Positions 9,522 through 17,424 of a stretch of DNA of 64,000 nucleotides are shown piece after piece. Within the stretch, counting starts at the first letter, position 1. Every line of letters begins with the position of its first letter. A program made the translations under genes and the position numbers. The stretch comes from UMGS1649 sp045604405 (GTDB taxonomy: Bacteria > Bacillota > Clostridia > TANB77 > CAG-465): NCBI GenBank assembly GCA_045604405.1, contig JAZUNZ010000048.1:54714-118713 (forward strand). Reading direction: 5' to 3'. Below the pieces are notes generated by a model, which worked only from the letters and a program-made list of their open reading frames with translations, did not search any database and was not told the DNA's origin.

Positions 9522-12125
9522 TTGGAAAATATACAAGATATTAAAATGAAAACTATTTCAGGAGTAATATGGAAAATGTGTGAGCGTGTTACTTCTCAAT
9601 TAGTAAGCTTCGTTGTTTCCGTAATATTAGCACGTATTTTATTACCAGAAGATTATGGAATAGTTGCAATAGTTACATTATTCATAACAATAGCGGATGC
9701 TTTCGTTAATAATGGATTGGGTTCAGCGCTTATTCAAAAGAAAAATGCAGATGAAAAAGATTTTTCTACTATGTTTTATGCAGGTATTATACTTGCTCTA
9801 ATATTATATGGTATTTTATATTTCATAGCGCCATTTATATCTAGCGTCTATGCAAAGACAGATATAACATTGGTTTTGAGAGTAATGGGCATAAGGTTAC
9901 CTATAGCAGCAATGAATTCAATTCAACAAGCATATGTTGCAAGAAAAATGATATATAAAAAATTTTTCCTATCAACATTATTAGGTACTGTAATTTCAGG
10001 AATTGTAGGAATAATTATGGCCATAACTGGATATGAAGTATGGGCATTAGTATCGCAATATTTATTAAATACGATAATTAGCACAATTGTATTATTTATA
10101 ACTGTTAGTTGGAGACCAAAGTTGTTTTTTTCAGTCGATAGATTTAAAAAAATGTTTTCATTTGGCTCTAAAGTAATGTTAAGTGGGGTAATTGGTACAA
10201 TTTTTGATCAATTAAAAAGTTTTTTTATTGGTTTTAAATATACAGCTACAGACTTAGCATATTATAACAGGGGAGAACAAATACCATCATTATTATATAA
10301 CAATATAAATACGACTTTTGAAGCGGTATTATTTCCTGCGATTTCTAAAATGCAGGATAACAAGTTAGCAGTGAAAAATTCATTAAGAAGAATGATAAAG
10401 CTTACAAGTTTTATAATTGTACCTATTATGTTTGGACTAGCTGTAGTGGCAGAATCGTTAGTAGAAGTTATTCTTACAGATAAATGGTTAGAGAGTGTTC
10501 CATATCTTGTAATTGTTTGCTTACAACAATGTATATCTGTTATTAGTAATGTTAATTTACAAGCGTTAAAAGCAATTGGAAGAAGTGATGTATTATTAAA
10601 ATTAGAAATGGTAAAAAAACCATTATTTTTACTATGTATTATAATAGGTATGCAAATTAGTCCGTTGGCAATAGTTGTAGCAAATTTCATTTATGGTTTT
10701 TTTGCACTAATTATAAATAGTGCGCCAAATAAAAAGTTGTTAAATTATAGTATGAAAGAACAATTAAAAGATGTTAAACCAGCTATACTATTATCATGCA
10801 TAATGGTAATAGGATGTATTTTAATACAATATATAAAAATGTCAGTAATAGTAACATTAATAATGCAAGTTTTAACTGGGGTAATGATATATATTGGTTT
10901 GTCAATAATATTTAAAGTAGAGGAGTTTTATTATATTTTAGATATAATAAGGAATATATCAGTGTTAGATAGAATATGGGTAAAAATAAAAAGAATTTTA
11001 AAAAAAATGAGCTCATATTTCTTTACATCAAATATTTTTAAAATAAAGAATAATAAAGTTGTTTTTGATAATTTTTGCGGGAAAGGATATGGATGTAATC
11101 CTAAATATATATGTGAAGAAATAATTAGACAAAATTTGGATTTTGATTTAGTATGGTTAGTTAATGACATGAATGAAGAAATGCCTAAACAAGTAAGAAA
11201 GGTAAAGTATAATACTTTAAAGGCTTTTTATGAATTGGCGACTGCTAAAATATGGATTGATAATGTAAGAAATTATAAAGGCATCGGAAAGAAAAAAGGA
11301 CAATACTATATACAAACATGGCATGGCGCAATAGGTTTGAAATCAATAGAAAAAGATGCAGCAAGTACATTGTCAGAAAGTTATATACAAGAAGCTAAAT
11401 ATGACAGTACTTTAACGGATTTAATTATTACTAATAACAAAGCACAAGAAAAATACATAAAGAAGTATTTTTGGTATGATGGAGAGGTCGCTTGTTGTGG
11501 CACACCTAGATGTGATATTATATATAAACAAGATGAAAAAATAATAGAAAAAGTATACGATTATTTTAAAATCGATAAGAGTAAAAAAATTGTATTATAT
11601 GTTCCAACATTTAGAGCAGATGAAACTACAGACGTTTATAAATTTGACAATATTAAATGTTGTGAAGTTATGAAAGAAAAATTCAACAATGAATTTGTAA
11701 TGTTGATTAGATTGCACCCAAATGTTTCTAATAAGTGTAATTATATTGAATATAACGATAGCATAATCAATGCGACACCTTATCCGGATGTACAAGAATT
11801 AATTGCAGCTTCGGATGTGATAATTTCTGATTATTCTAGTATTCCTTTTGAAGCGGCATTGGTTTATAAACCATCCTTCTTGCTAGCTAAGGATTATGAC
11901 GGATATAGTAAAAGTGAAAGAAAGTTTATTTATACATTAGAAGAGGTGCCTTTTCAATTAGCTAGAACCGAGGAAGAACTGTATAAAAATATATTGAATT
12001 TTTCAAAACAAGAATATGAAGAAAAATGCAAAGAGTTTTATAATAAAATAGGCATAGTTAATAATTCGGAATCTGCGAAAGATATCGTGAATATAATAAA
12101 GAAAGAGATGAGAAAACATGAATAG
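9522..12125 (+). CDS. Fusion of a Wzx-type polysaccharide flippase with a TagF/TagB-type glycerophosphotransferase
   Basis: 867 residues. Residues about 1-480 are a polytopic MOP-superfamily flippase: the start SGVIWKMCERVTSQLVSFVVSVILARILLPEDYG and about twelve hydrophobic segments match Wzx/RfbX proteins. After a basic linker (WVKIKRILKKMSSYF, about 489-503) the remaining 365 residues match CDP-glycerol glycerophosphotransferases (PF04464). Landmarks there are TWHGAIGLKSIEKD near 599-612, GTPRCDIIYKQD, VLYVPTFRAD and SDYSSIPFEAALV. The N-half should flip lipid-linked oligosaccharide. The C-half should add glycerol-phosphate or a related polyol-phosphate from a CDP donor. The start is TTG with GGAGGG upstream. 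No stop or frameshift separates the halves. Confidence 0.85.
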   Translation: MENIQDIKMKTISGVIWKMCERVTSQLVSFVVSVILARILLPEDYGIVAIVTLFITIADAFVNNGLGSALIQKKNADEKDFSTMFYAGIILALILYGILYFIAPFISSVYAKTDITLVLRVMGIRLPIAAMNSIQQAYVARKMIYKKFFLSTLLGTVISGIVGIIMAITGYEVWALVSQYLLNTIISTIVLFITVSWRPKLFFSVDRFKKMFSFGSKVMLSGVIGTIFDQLKSFFIGFKYTATDLAYYNRGEQIPSLLYNNINTTFEAVLFPAISKMQDNKLAVKNSLRRMIKLTSFIIVPIMFGLAVVAESLVEVILTDKWLESVPYLVIVCLQQCISVISNVNLQALKAIGRSDVLLKLEMVKKPLFLLCIIIGMQISPLAIVVANFIYGFFALIINSAPNKKLLNYSMKEQLKDVKPAILLSCIMVIGCILIQYIKMSVIVTLIMQVLTGVMIYIGLSIIFKVEEFYYILDIIRNISVLDRIWVKIKRILKKMSSYFFTSNIFKIKNNKVVFDNFCGKGYGCNPKYICEEIIRQNLDFDLVWLVNDMNEEMPKQVRKVKYNTLKAFYELATAKIWIDNVRNYKGIGKKKGQYYIQTWHGAIGLKSIEKDAASTLSESYIQEAKYDSTLTDLIITNNKAQEKYIKKYFWYDGEVACCGTPRCDIIYKQDEKIIEKVYDYFKIDKSKKIVLYVPTFRADETTDVYKFDNIKCCEVMKEKFNNEFVMLIRLHPNVSNKCNYIEYNDSIINATPYPDVQELIAASDVIISDYSSIPFEAALVYKPSFLLAKDYDGYSKSERKFIYTLEEVPFQLARTEEELYKNILNFSKQEYEEKCKEFYNKIGIVNNSESAKDIVNIIKKEMRKHE

Positions 12126-13023
12126 AAAAACAACATTTAAAATGTTAAAAAGCGGAGAACTTTTTTTTAAGGTGAAGGAAAAATTAAGCGTTTGTAATAT
12201 AAATAATGAAATTATAAAAAATAAGCAACTACAATACAGAGAGTACTGTAGATTAAATAGAAAATACAAGAAAACAATAAATAGTATTAAAAAGAGAAGT
12301 AAAGATATTAATACAATCCCTTCGAATAAAGTTTGGGTTTTCTGGCTTCAAGGTGAGAAAAATGCGCCAGAATTAGTGAAAAGATGTATAGACTCAACAA
12401 GAAGAGCATTTAAGGATAGAGAAGTCATCGTGTTAGATAAAGATAATTATAAAGAATATGTTGATTTTCCGGATTATATAGAAGAAAAATTTGCTAAGGG
12501 GATAATTCCGTTTGCACATTTCTCAGACTTAATAAGAATTGAATTGTTAGCAAAGCATGGAGGAATATGGTGCGATGCAACATTATATATTACAGGTGAA
12601 ATACCAGATTATGTAAAAAATGCTAATTTGTTTGTATTTAAAAACATAAACTTAGATAGAACAGATGAAGAAATAATAGTTGCATCAAACTGGTTCTTAT
12701 CAGCATATGCAAACAATAATATAATTGTTGCAACAAGGGACTTGCTATTTGAATATTGGAAGCATGAAAGATTTTTAACAAATTATTTCAATTTTCATAT
12801 TTTGTTTAAAATAGTTGTAGACATATATAAGGAAGAGTGGGAAAATATTCCGACATTTACAAATGTAAACCCTCATATTTTACAATTTGAACTGTTTGAT
12901 GAATTTAGCGAAGAAAGATTTGAACAAATAAAGTCAATTTGTTTTATGCACAAATTAAATAGACATATTGAAAATAAAGATTTAGAAAGAAATAATTTTT
13001 ATAATTATATTTTAAAAAACTAG
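12118..13023 (+). CDS. Capsular polysaccharide synthesis glycosyltransferase (Caps_synth, GT32-like)
   Basis: 301 residues. After a basic N-terminus the core starts VWVFWLQGEKNAPELVKRC near residue 70, then FAHFSDLIRIELLAKHGGIWCDATLYI near 131-157. The SD...R..LL..HGG.W.D pattern holds the DXD-like acidic residue and is typical of PF05704 and related GT32 enzymes. It probably transfers a hexose or galactose to the repeat unit. It overlaps the flippase fusion by eight bases, so the two are coupled. It is the last biosynthetic gene before the LCP gene. Confidence 0.8.
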   Translation: MNRKTTFKMLKSGELFFKVKEKLSVCNINNEIIKNKQLQYREYCRLNRKYKKTINSIKKRSKDINTIPSNKVWVFWLQGEKNAPELVKRCIDSTRRAFKDREVIVLDKDNYKEYVDFPDYIEEKFAKGIIPFAHFSDLIRIELLAKHGGIWCDATLYITGEIPDYVKNANLFVFKNINLDRTDEEIIVASNWFLSAYANNNIIVATRDLLFEYWKHERFLTNYFNFHILFKIVVDIYKEEWENIPTFTNVNPHILQFELFDEFSEERFEQIKSICFMHKLNRHIENKDLERNNFYNYILKN

Positions 13024-13038
13024 AAACATTGTATTAGT

Positions 13039-13068
13039 TATATCTTGTTTATTTATGAATAAGATATA
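13039..13068 (+). other. Inverted repeat between the glycosyltransferase and LCP genes
   Basis: Arms TATATCTT and AAGATATA enclose a 14-nt loop. There is no T tract downstream, so it is more likely an RNA processing or attenuation hairpin than a full terminator. Confidence 0.4.
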
Positions 13069-13089
13069 AAAAGCTAATGGAGGATAATT

Positions 13090-14595
13090 ATGAACCCGAT
13101 AAGAAGGAAAAATAATATAACCAATAACGAACAATCTAGAAGAGAAAACAAAATTAACATAAGTAAAAAGGGTATATTGAGATTAATAGTAAAAATACTC
13201 TCAATAGTATTTGCTGTAATGACTGGTGTGTTTTTTGGTAAAATTGTAGGATTTAATATGTTGCCTACTGTATATTTAGTAATATTGGCGGTAGCATTGT
13301 TATTAATTAGCTTTTTTATAGCTTTTATGCTTTGGAAAAAGAAAGGCATAGCATCAAAGATAATTATAGCTATACTTTCAATCGCAATTATATTTGTATA
13401 TAGCTATGCAATAAATTACATGTCTGCTACAGAAACATTTATAAAAGAGATGACAACAGAGATTGAGGAGACAGAAGACTATTATGTCATAACTTTGAAA
13501 AATAGCAAATATGCAAGTATGGAAAAATTAGAAAATATAAACATACATACATTTATGTCAGGAGAAGATTTTACTGATGTTAAAGAGGACGTATTATCTA
13601 AGGCTAAAGTATATTTTAAAGATGATGAAAGTTTAAGTGAACTTGCCACTAATTTGTTAAACAAGAAAATATATGCAATATTAGTTAGTAATTCGCAATA
13701 TGTAATGTTAGTAGATGAGAATGCAGAATTTGAGACCAAAACAACAATAATAAATACTTCAACACATAAAATAAAGAAACTAGAAGAAGCAGAATCTAAT
13801 AAACAAGAAAAATATACAATAAATACAGGTTCATTTAATATATATGTAAGTGGTATTGATACAGCTGGAAGAATATCAAATGTATCAAGAAGTGATGCAA
13901 ATATTATAGTTACAGTAAATCTAGATACTCATAAAATTTTACTTACATCAATACCAAGAGATTATTATGTTAAATTGCATAGTAAAAAGAAATTAGACAA
14001 ACTAACTCATGCAGGTATATATGGAATAAAAGAAACATATAAAACAGTAGAAGATTTATTAGATATAGATATAAATTATTATGTAAGAGTTAACTTTACG
14101 ACATTACAAAAACTAGTAGATGCTTTAGGCGGAATATATGTATATTCTGATTATACATTTACAAGTAGTGAAGGTTACCAATTTTATAAAGGAAGAAATT
14201 ATTTAAACGGAGAAGAAGCGTTAGCATTCAGCCGTGAAAGATCTGCATTTGCCTCTGGAGACAGACAAAGAGGACTTAATCAACAGGCTGTTATAAAAGG
14301 CATAATGGATAAAGCATTATCACCAACAATATTAAACAAATATACCAAAATATTAAAATCATTATCTGGCACTTTCCAAACAAATATTTCAAATGACGAA
14401 ATTAGTAGCATAGTAAGGGGCCAATTAGAAAACATGTCTGGTTGGGATTTTGAAAGCAACTCGTTAGATGGTGAGGGCACATATGGAAAAACATATTCAG
14501 GTGGTTCAACACAACTTTATGTTATGAAACCTAATGAAACATCTGTTGTTAATGCAATGAAAAAAATAAACCAAGTTTTAGAAGAAAAAAATTAA
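13090..14595 (+). CDS. LytR-CpsA-Psr (LCP) family cell-wall glycopolymer ligase
   Basis: 501 residues. Three hydrophobic segments lie near residues 20-105, leaving the rest outside the cell. A preceding domain (about 120-240) leads into the LCP core, which starts YVSGIDTAGRISNVSRSDANI near 252. The core contains SIPRDYYVKL near 290-300 and AFSRERSAF...GDRQRGLNQQ near 378-400, whose Arg and Asp residues bind the pyrophosphate of the lipid carrier. These enzymes move glycopolymers from undecaprenyl carriers to peptidoglycan. It sits at the end of the polysaccharide cluster, where it would attach the product. A longer paralogue lies at 40719. Confidence 0.88.
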   Translation: MNPIRRKNNITNNEQSRRENKINISKKGILRLIVKILSIVFAVMTGVFFGKIVGFNMLPTVYLVILAVALLLISFFIAFMLWKKKGIASKIIIAILSIAIIFVYSYAINYMSATETFIKEMTTEIEETEDYYVITLKNSKYASMEKLENINIHTFMSGEDFTDVKEDVLSKAKVYFKDDESLSELATNLLNKKIYAILVSNSQYVMLVDENAEFETKTTIINTSTHKIKKLEEAESNKQEKYTINTGSFNIYVSGIDTAGRISNVSRSDANIIVTVNLDTHKILLTSIPRDYYVKLHSKKKLDKLTHAGIYGIKETYKTVEDLLDIDINYYVRVNFTTLQKLVDALGGIYVYSDYTFTSSEGYQFYKGRNYLNGEEALAFSRERSAFASGDRQRGLNQQAVIKGIMDKALSPTILNKYTKILKSLSGTFQTNISNDEISSIVRGQLENMSGWDFESNSLDGEGTYGKTYSGGSTQLYVMKPNETSVVNAMKKINQVLEEKN

Positions 14596-14635
14596 TAATA
14601 TTATTAAATATAATTAGAAAAGAATGTATAAGAAA

Positions 14636-14669
14636 AATACAAGGTATGTATAATCCCTTGTATTTTTTT
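14636..14669 (+). terminator. Rho-independent terminator of the polysaccharide cluster
   Basis: Stem AATACAAGG/CCTTGTATT with an 11-nt loop, followed by a run of T. Confidence 0.85.
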
Positions 14670-14713
14670 CAAAAAATGCTAAAATACTAATTACGAATGA
14701 AATGGGAGAAAAT

Positions 14714-15022
14714 ATGTTTAAATTACATTCAGAATATAAACCAACAGGAGATCAACCACAGGCTATAAAAGAGCTTGTTGAGGGAATAAAGAATGGAGAT
14801 AGTGCACAAACATTACTTGGAGTTACAGGTAGTGGTAAGACTTTTACTATAGCTAATGTTATAAGCAATGTAAATAAGCCAACAATTATAATGGCACATA
14901 ATAAAACACTTGCAGGACAACTTTATTCGGAATTTAAAGAAATGTTCCCTGAAAACGCGGTTGAGTATTTTATATCATATTATAAAAATGGCTTAAAAAC
15001 TGTATTATTTAGTACCATTTAA
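14714..15022 (+). pseudogene. uvrB: Truncated 5' copy of uvrB
   Basis: 102 residues from ATG 14714, which has GGGAG upstream. Residues 1-90 match UvrB from MFKLHS through the Walker A motif GVTGSGKT and on to YFISYY. The frame then runs into 12 unrelated residues and stops. The copy lacks the beta-hairpin, helicase motifs and UVR domain, so it cannot be a working UvrB. It is clearly diverged from the complete uvrB at 17425 over most of its length. The last 39 bases of homology (14945-14983) are nearly identical between the two. This is what a recombination junction would look like, with this copy being the original host 5' end. Confidence 0.88.
14945..14983 (+). repeat. Candidate crossover site, left copy (uvrB segment)
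   Basis: A 39-bp stretch starting TTCCCTGAAAACGCGG matches 17656-17694 with one mismatch, while uvrB sequence upstream of it differs at many positions. Immediately after 14983 the two sites become unrelated. It fits an att-like core or a gene-conversion tract end. Confidence 0.65.
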
Positions 15023-15057
15023 TATTATTTAATCCTTAAAGAACAAATTAAATAATA
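15023..15057 (+). other. AT-rich inverted repeat after the uvrB fragment
   Basis: Perfect 11-bp arms TATTATTTAAT/ATTAAATAATA with a 13-nt loop, directly after the stop of the truncated uvrB. The rest of 15023-15441 holds a 57-bp direct repeat, a promoter with a LexA-like box and a palindrome, but no further gene. Confidence 0.5.
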
Positions 15058-15086
15058 CAAGATAACATTTAATAACACTAAAATAT

Positions 15087-15143
15087 AAAAAATAAATTTG
15101 TGACTTTTATTCGTTCCTAGGCAAAAAGTTTACTATTAACCAA
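15087..15143 (+). repeat. 57-bp direct repeat, copy A
   Basis: Starts AAAAAATAAATTTGTGAC and ends CTATTAACCAA. It matches 17265-17321 at 54 of 57 positions. The two copies bracket the KilA-N and membrane-protein genes. Confidence 0.85.
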
Positions 15144-15251
15144 GTGATTTTATGATGAACAACCTGTACATAAATACGGGTTGTTTATATTTGGATTGTC
15201 GAAATGTGTCACGTTTTGCGATGAAAAGTATAAATATATAAGAAATAAGCG

Positions 15252-15280
15252 TTGACAAACAAATGTTTGAAATATATAAT
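15252..15280 (+). promoter_or_regulatory. Promoter of the KilA-N gene with an embedded LexA-like box
   Basis: TTGACA (15252-15257), 17-bp spacer, TATAAT (15275-15280): a consensus promoter. CAAACAAATGTTTG at 15256-15269 overlaps the -35 element and spacer. It agrees with the Bacillus-type LexA consensus CGAACRNRYGTTYG at 13 of 14 positions. A repressor bound there would block polymerase. The transcript would carry a leader of about 155 nt. Confidence 0.75.
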
Positions 15281-15364
15281 ATGTACAAGTAAATGTAAGA
15301 GATTAAACTTTGTTAGTATTTTATACAACAAAATGTATTTAATGATGATAAATTTGGTAAAAAA

Positions 15365-15389
15365 CCACATGTTCCATTTAGGAACATGT
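15365..15389 (+). promoter_or_regulatory. Perfect palindrome in the KilA-N leader
   Basis: Arms CACATGTTCC and GGAACATGTG separated by ATTTA, about 50 bases before the KilA-N start. It could be an operator for a dimeric regulator, possibly the KilA-N protein itself, or an RNA hairpin in the leader. There is no T tract, so it is not a simple terminator. Confidence 0.55.
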
Positions 15390-15441
15390 GTCAATGTATA
15401 GTGGTTTATATAATATAGATTTTATAAGAGGAGAGAAAGAT

Positions 15442-16329
15442 ATGGATAATAAAATCACAACAATTATGAATGTTAATGAAAACGAAATTAGAGCAATGAG
15501 AATTGATAATGAAGATTATATTTCTTTAACGGATTTAGCAAGATACAAAAATCCTAATGATCCTTCTGATGTGATTAAGAAATGGTTAAGTAATTATGAT
15601 ACAATAGAATTCTTAGGTTTATGGGAAGAACTTAGTAATGAAGATTTTAATTCGGCGGAATTCGGCCTAATTAAAATAGAAGCGCCTAAGAAATCTTTTA
15701 CAATGACTCCAAGTCAATGGTGTACTCGAGTAAATGCAAAAGGTATCACTTATTCTAAGGGAAAATATAGTATAGGAACATTTGCACATTCTGATATTGC
15801 TTTAGAATTTGCATCATGGATAGATAATTTATTCAAATTATATTTAATTAAAGAATTTAAGAGATTAAAATACAATGAAAGTTATCAGGCAAAAATAGAA
15901 TGGTCGGTTAGAAGAAGTTTATCTAAGACAAATTATAGAATACACACTGATAGTATTAAAGAAAATATTGTTCCTAAGCTTACAGAAAAGCAAAAACAAT
16001 TTGTATATGCAAATGAAGCGGATGTTATAAATGTAGCATTGTTTGGAATGACTGCTAAAGAGTGGAGAGAAAGCAATCCCAATTTAGAAGGAAACATTAG
16101 AGATTATACGGATATACTTCATTTAATTGTATTAAGTAATCTAGAAGTATTAAATGCTAGTATGATTGATAATAATATTTGTCAAAGTGAAAGACTAGAA
16201 AAACTGAATATCACAGCAAGAAAAGAGTTAAGCATATTAGCAAATGATAAAAATATAATTGATATTCAAAAATTAGATGAAAAATACGATAAATCACTAA
16301 TTGAATCGGGAAAAATAGAAAATAATTAA
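15442..16329 (+). CDS. KilA-N domain protein
   Basis: 295 residues from ATG 15442, which has AAGAGGAGAG upstream. An in-frame ATG at 15388 has no ribosome binding site and lies on the palindrome, so it is not used here. The N-terminal half (residues about 10-140) reads as a KilA-N DNA-binding domain, with YISLTDLARYKNPNDPSDVIKKWL, then TPSQWCTRVNAKGITYSKGKYSIGTFAHSDIALEFASWI. KilA-N proteins are typical of phages and other mobile DNA and are thought to bind DNA. The C-terminal half is helical and of unknown role. The LexA-like box in its promoter suggests induction by DNA damage. It lies in the cargo between two uvrB 5' copies. Confidence 0.82.
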   Translation: MDNKITTIMNVNENEIRAMRIDNEDYISLTDLARYKNPNDPSDVIKKWLSNYDTIEFLGLWEELSNEDFNSAEFGLIKIEAPKKSFTMTPSQWCTRVNAKGITYSKGKYSIGTFAHSDIALEFASWIDNLFKLYLIKEFKRLKYNESYQAKIEWSVRRSLSKTNYRIHTDSIKENIVPKLTEKQKQFVYANEADVINVALFGMTAKEWRESNPNLEGNIRDYTDILHLIVLSNLEVLNASMIDNNICQSERLEKLNITARKELSILANDKNIIDIQKLDEKYDKSLIESGKIENN

Positions 16330-16370
16330 AATAGAATGGGATACAGGCGGATTTATATGAATACATTATG

Positions 16371-16398
16371 TTGAAAAAAGCAATAATTGTGGTATAAT
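16371..16398 (+). promoter_or_regulatory. Promoter upstream of the 200-residue membrane protein
   Basis: TTGAAA (16371-16376), 16-bp spacer, TATAAT (16393-16398). A small hairpin CTACTT-TT-AAGTAG follows at 16424-16437 in the leader. Confidence 0.65.
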
Positions 16399-16474
16399 AT
16401 ATTTACTTTAATTTTTTACCTTGCTACTTTTAAGTAGTTTAACATAAAATAATTATTTTAAGGAGAAGAAAAAA

Positions 16475-17077
16475 ATGAAAAATGTATTACTAAATCTTTG
16501 GCGGTTTATAGTTGGCTCGGAAGCTGGATTTTTTGGTGAGGGAAATGAGCAATGGTACTATTTTTTGTCCCTTGCAATTAACGTAATGCTTGTGGCATGG
16601 CTTAAGCCAGAAGTAGCGGTGTGGTTTATCTTGCTTATGGTTATCCACTTTGTAATGGTATGTATTTATGGTTATAATGACTTAAGTGATTACGGTTCAG
16701 AATATTCGTATATATATTTTGGTATTCATTTAATTCTAGGGATAATTGCAATTATTGTAAGTCCTTTTTGGGCATTAATAACAACTGCTATTTCTGTTGC
16801 AGCATTCTTTATGGCGCCAGATTGTACGGGCAATAACATATTGTTGCGGAAAAAATCATATAGCAAATTAGCGTTGATTTTCAATACTATAATTTTTGCA
16901 GCTTTTGTTACTGTCGCAGTTATGCTTCCGATTGCACTTTGGTTAAGAATTTTGATAATTATAGGTGTGATGATTGTTCATCCTATAATTGACTATTTTG
17001 CTGGTGAATGTATAATTATTTCCGATGTTACTTATGAGGCATGGGATAACATCAGACAATATAGAAAGAAAAAGTAA
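16475..17077 (+). CDS. Integral membrane protein of unknown function
   Basis: 200 residues. The N-terminus (MKNVLLNLWRFIVGSEAGFFGEG) is amphipathic, followed by about six hydrophobic segments and a basic C-terminal tail (RQYRKKK). A conserved-looking MAPDCTG and a HPIIDYFAGE motif lie between membrane segments. I do not recognise a family. AGGAG precedes the ATG. It has its own promoter and a strong terminator, so it is a single-gene unit. It lies between the two 57-bp repeats and is therefore probably cargo of the element that duplicated the 5' end of uvrB. Confidence 0.6.
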   Translation: MKNVLLNLWRFIVGSEAGFFGEGNEQWYYFLSLAINVMLVAWLKPEVAVWFILLMVIHFVMVCIYGYNDLSDYGSEYSYIYFGIHLILGIIAIIVSPFWALITTAISVAAFFMAPDCTGNNILLRKKSYSKLALIFNTIIFAAFVTVAVMLPIALWLRILIIIGVMIVHPIIDYFAGECIIISDVTYEAWDNIRQYRKKK

Positions 17078-17086
17078 TTGTTTAAA

Positions 17087-17121
17087 ACGACCTGCTGACT
17101 TGTAATCAGCAGGTCGTTTTG
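17087..17121 (+). terminator. Strong rho-independent terminator
   Basis: Perfect 12-bp stem ACGACCTGCTGA/TCAGCAGGTCGT with a 7-nt loop and a following TTTT. Confidence 0.9.
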
Positions 17122-17264
17122 TGTGTAAAGTACATGTTTGTCTAATTATTTATGTTATGACTAGTACTTGTATTTTGATACAAAAAATGTTATTATTTTA
17201 AAGAGTTTTATGACTTTGTATTATCCCATTTTACCTAGTGTTATCTAGTGCTCACGGGGTGTTA

Positions 17265-17321
17265 AAAAAATAAATTTGTGACTTTTATTCGTTCCTGGGG
17301 AAAAAGTTCACTATTAACCAA
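17265..17321 (+). repeat. 57-bp direct repeat, copy B
   Basis: Second copy of the repeat at 15087-15143, with three mismatches. It lies in the 347-base gene-free stretch between the terminator at 17121 and uvrB at 17425. The rest of that stretch is AT-rich, with a short hairpin (TTGTAT...ATACAA near 17168-17183) but no convincing promoter. The uvrB reading frame is open upstream through this stretch and encodes a tail with LGTNLGTNF. I regard that as coincidental or as an integrase-gene remnant, not as part of UvrB. Confidence 0.85.
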
Positions 17322-17424
17322 TAGGGAAAGGTGTTTGGGAACGAACTTGGGAACGAATTTTTCCAAAAAACTGGTTGAAAGTAAACCTTTTTTACTATGG
17401 AATTTTACAAAAAAGGAGAGAAAA

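Noticed and set aside
17278..17424. N-terminal extension of UvrB
   Set aside because: UvrB proteins start MFKLHS, and AAGGAGAG lies directly before ATG 17425.
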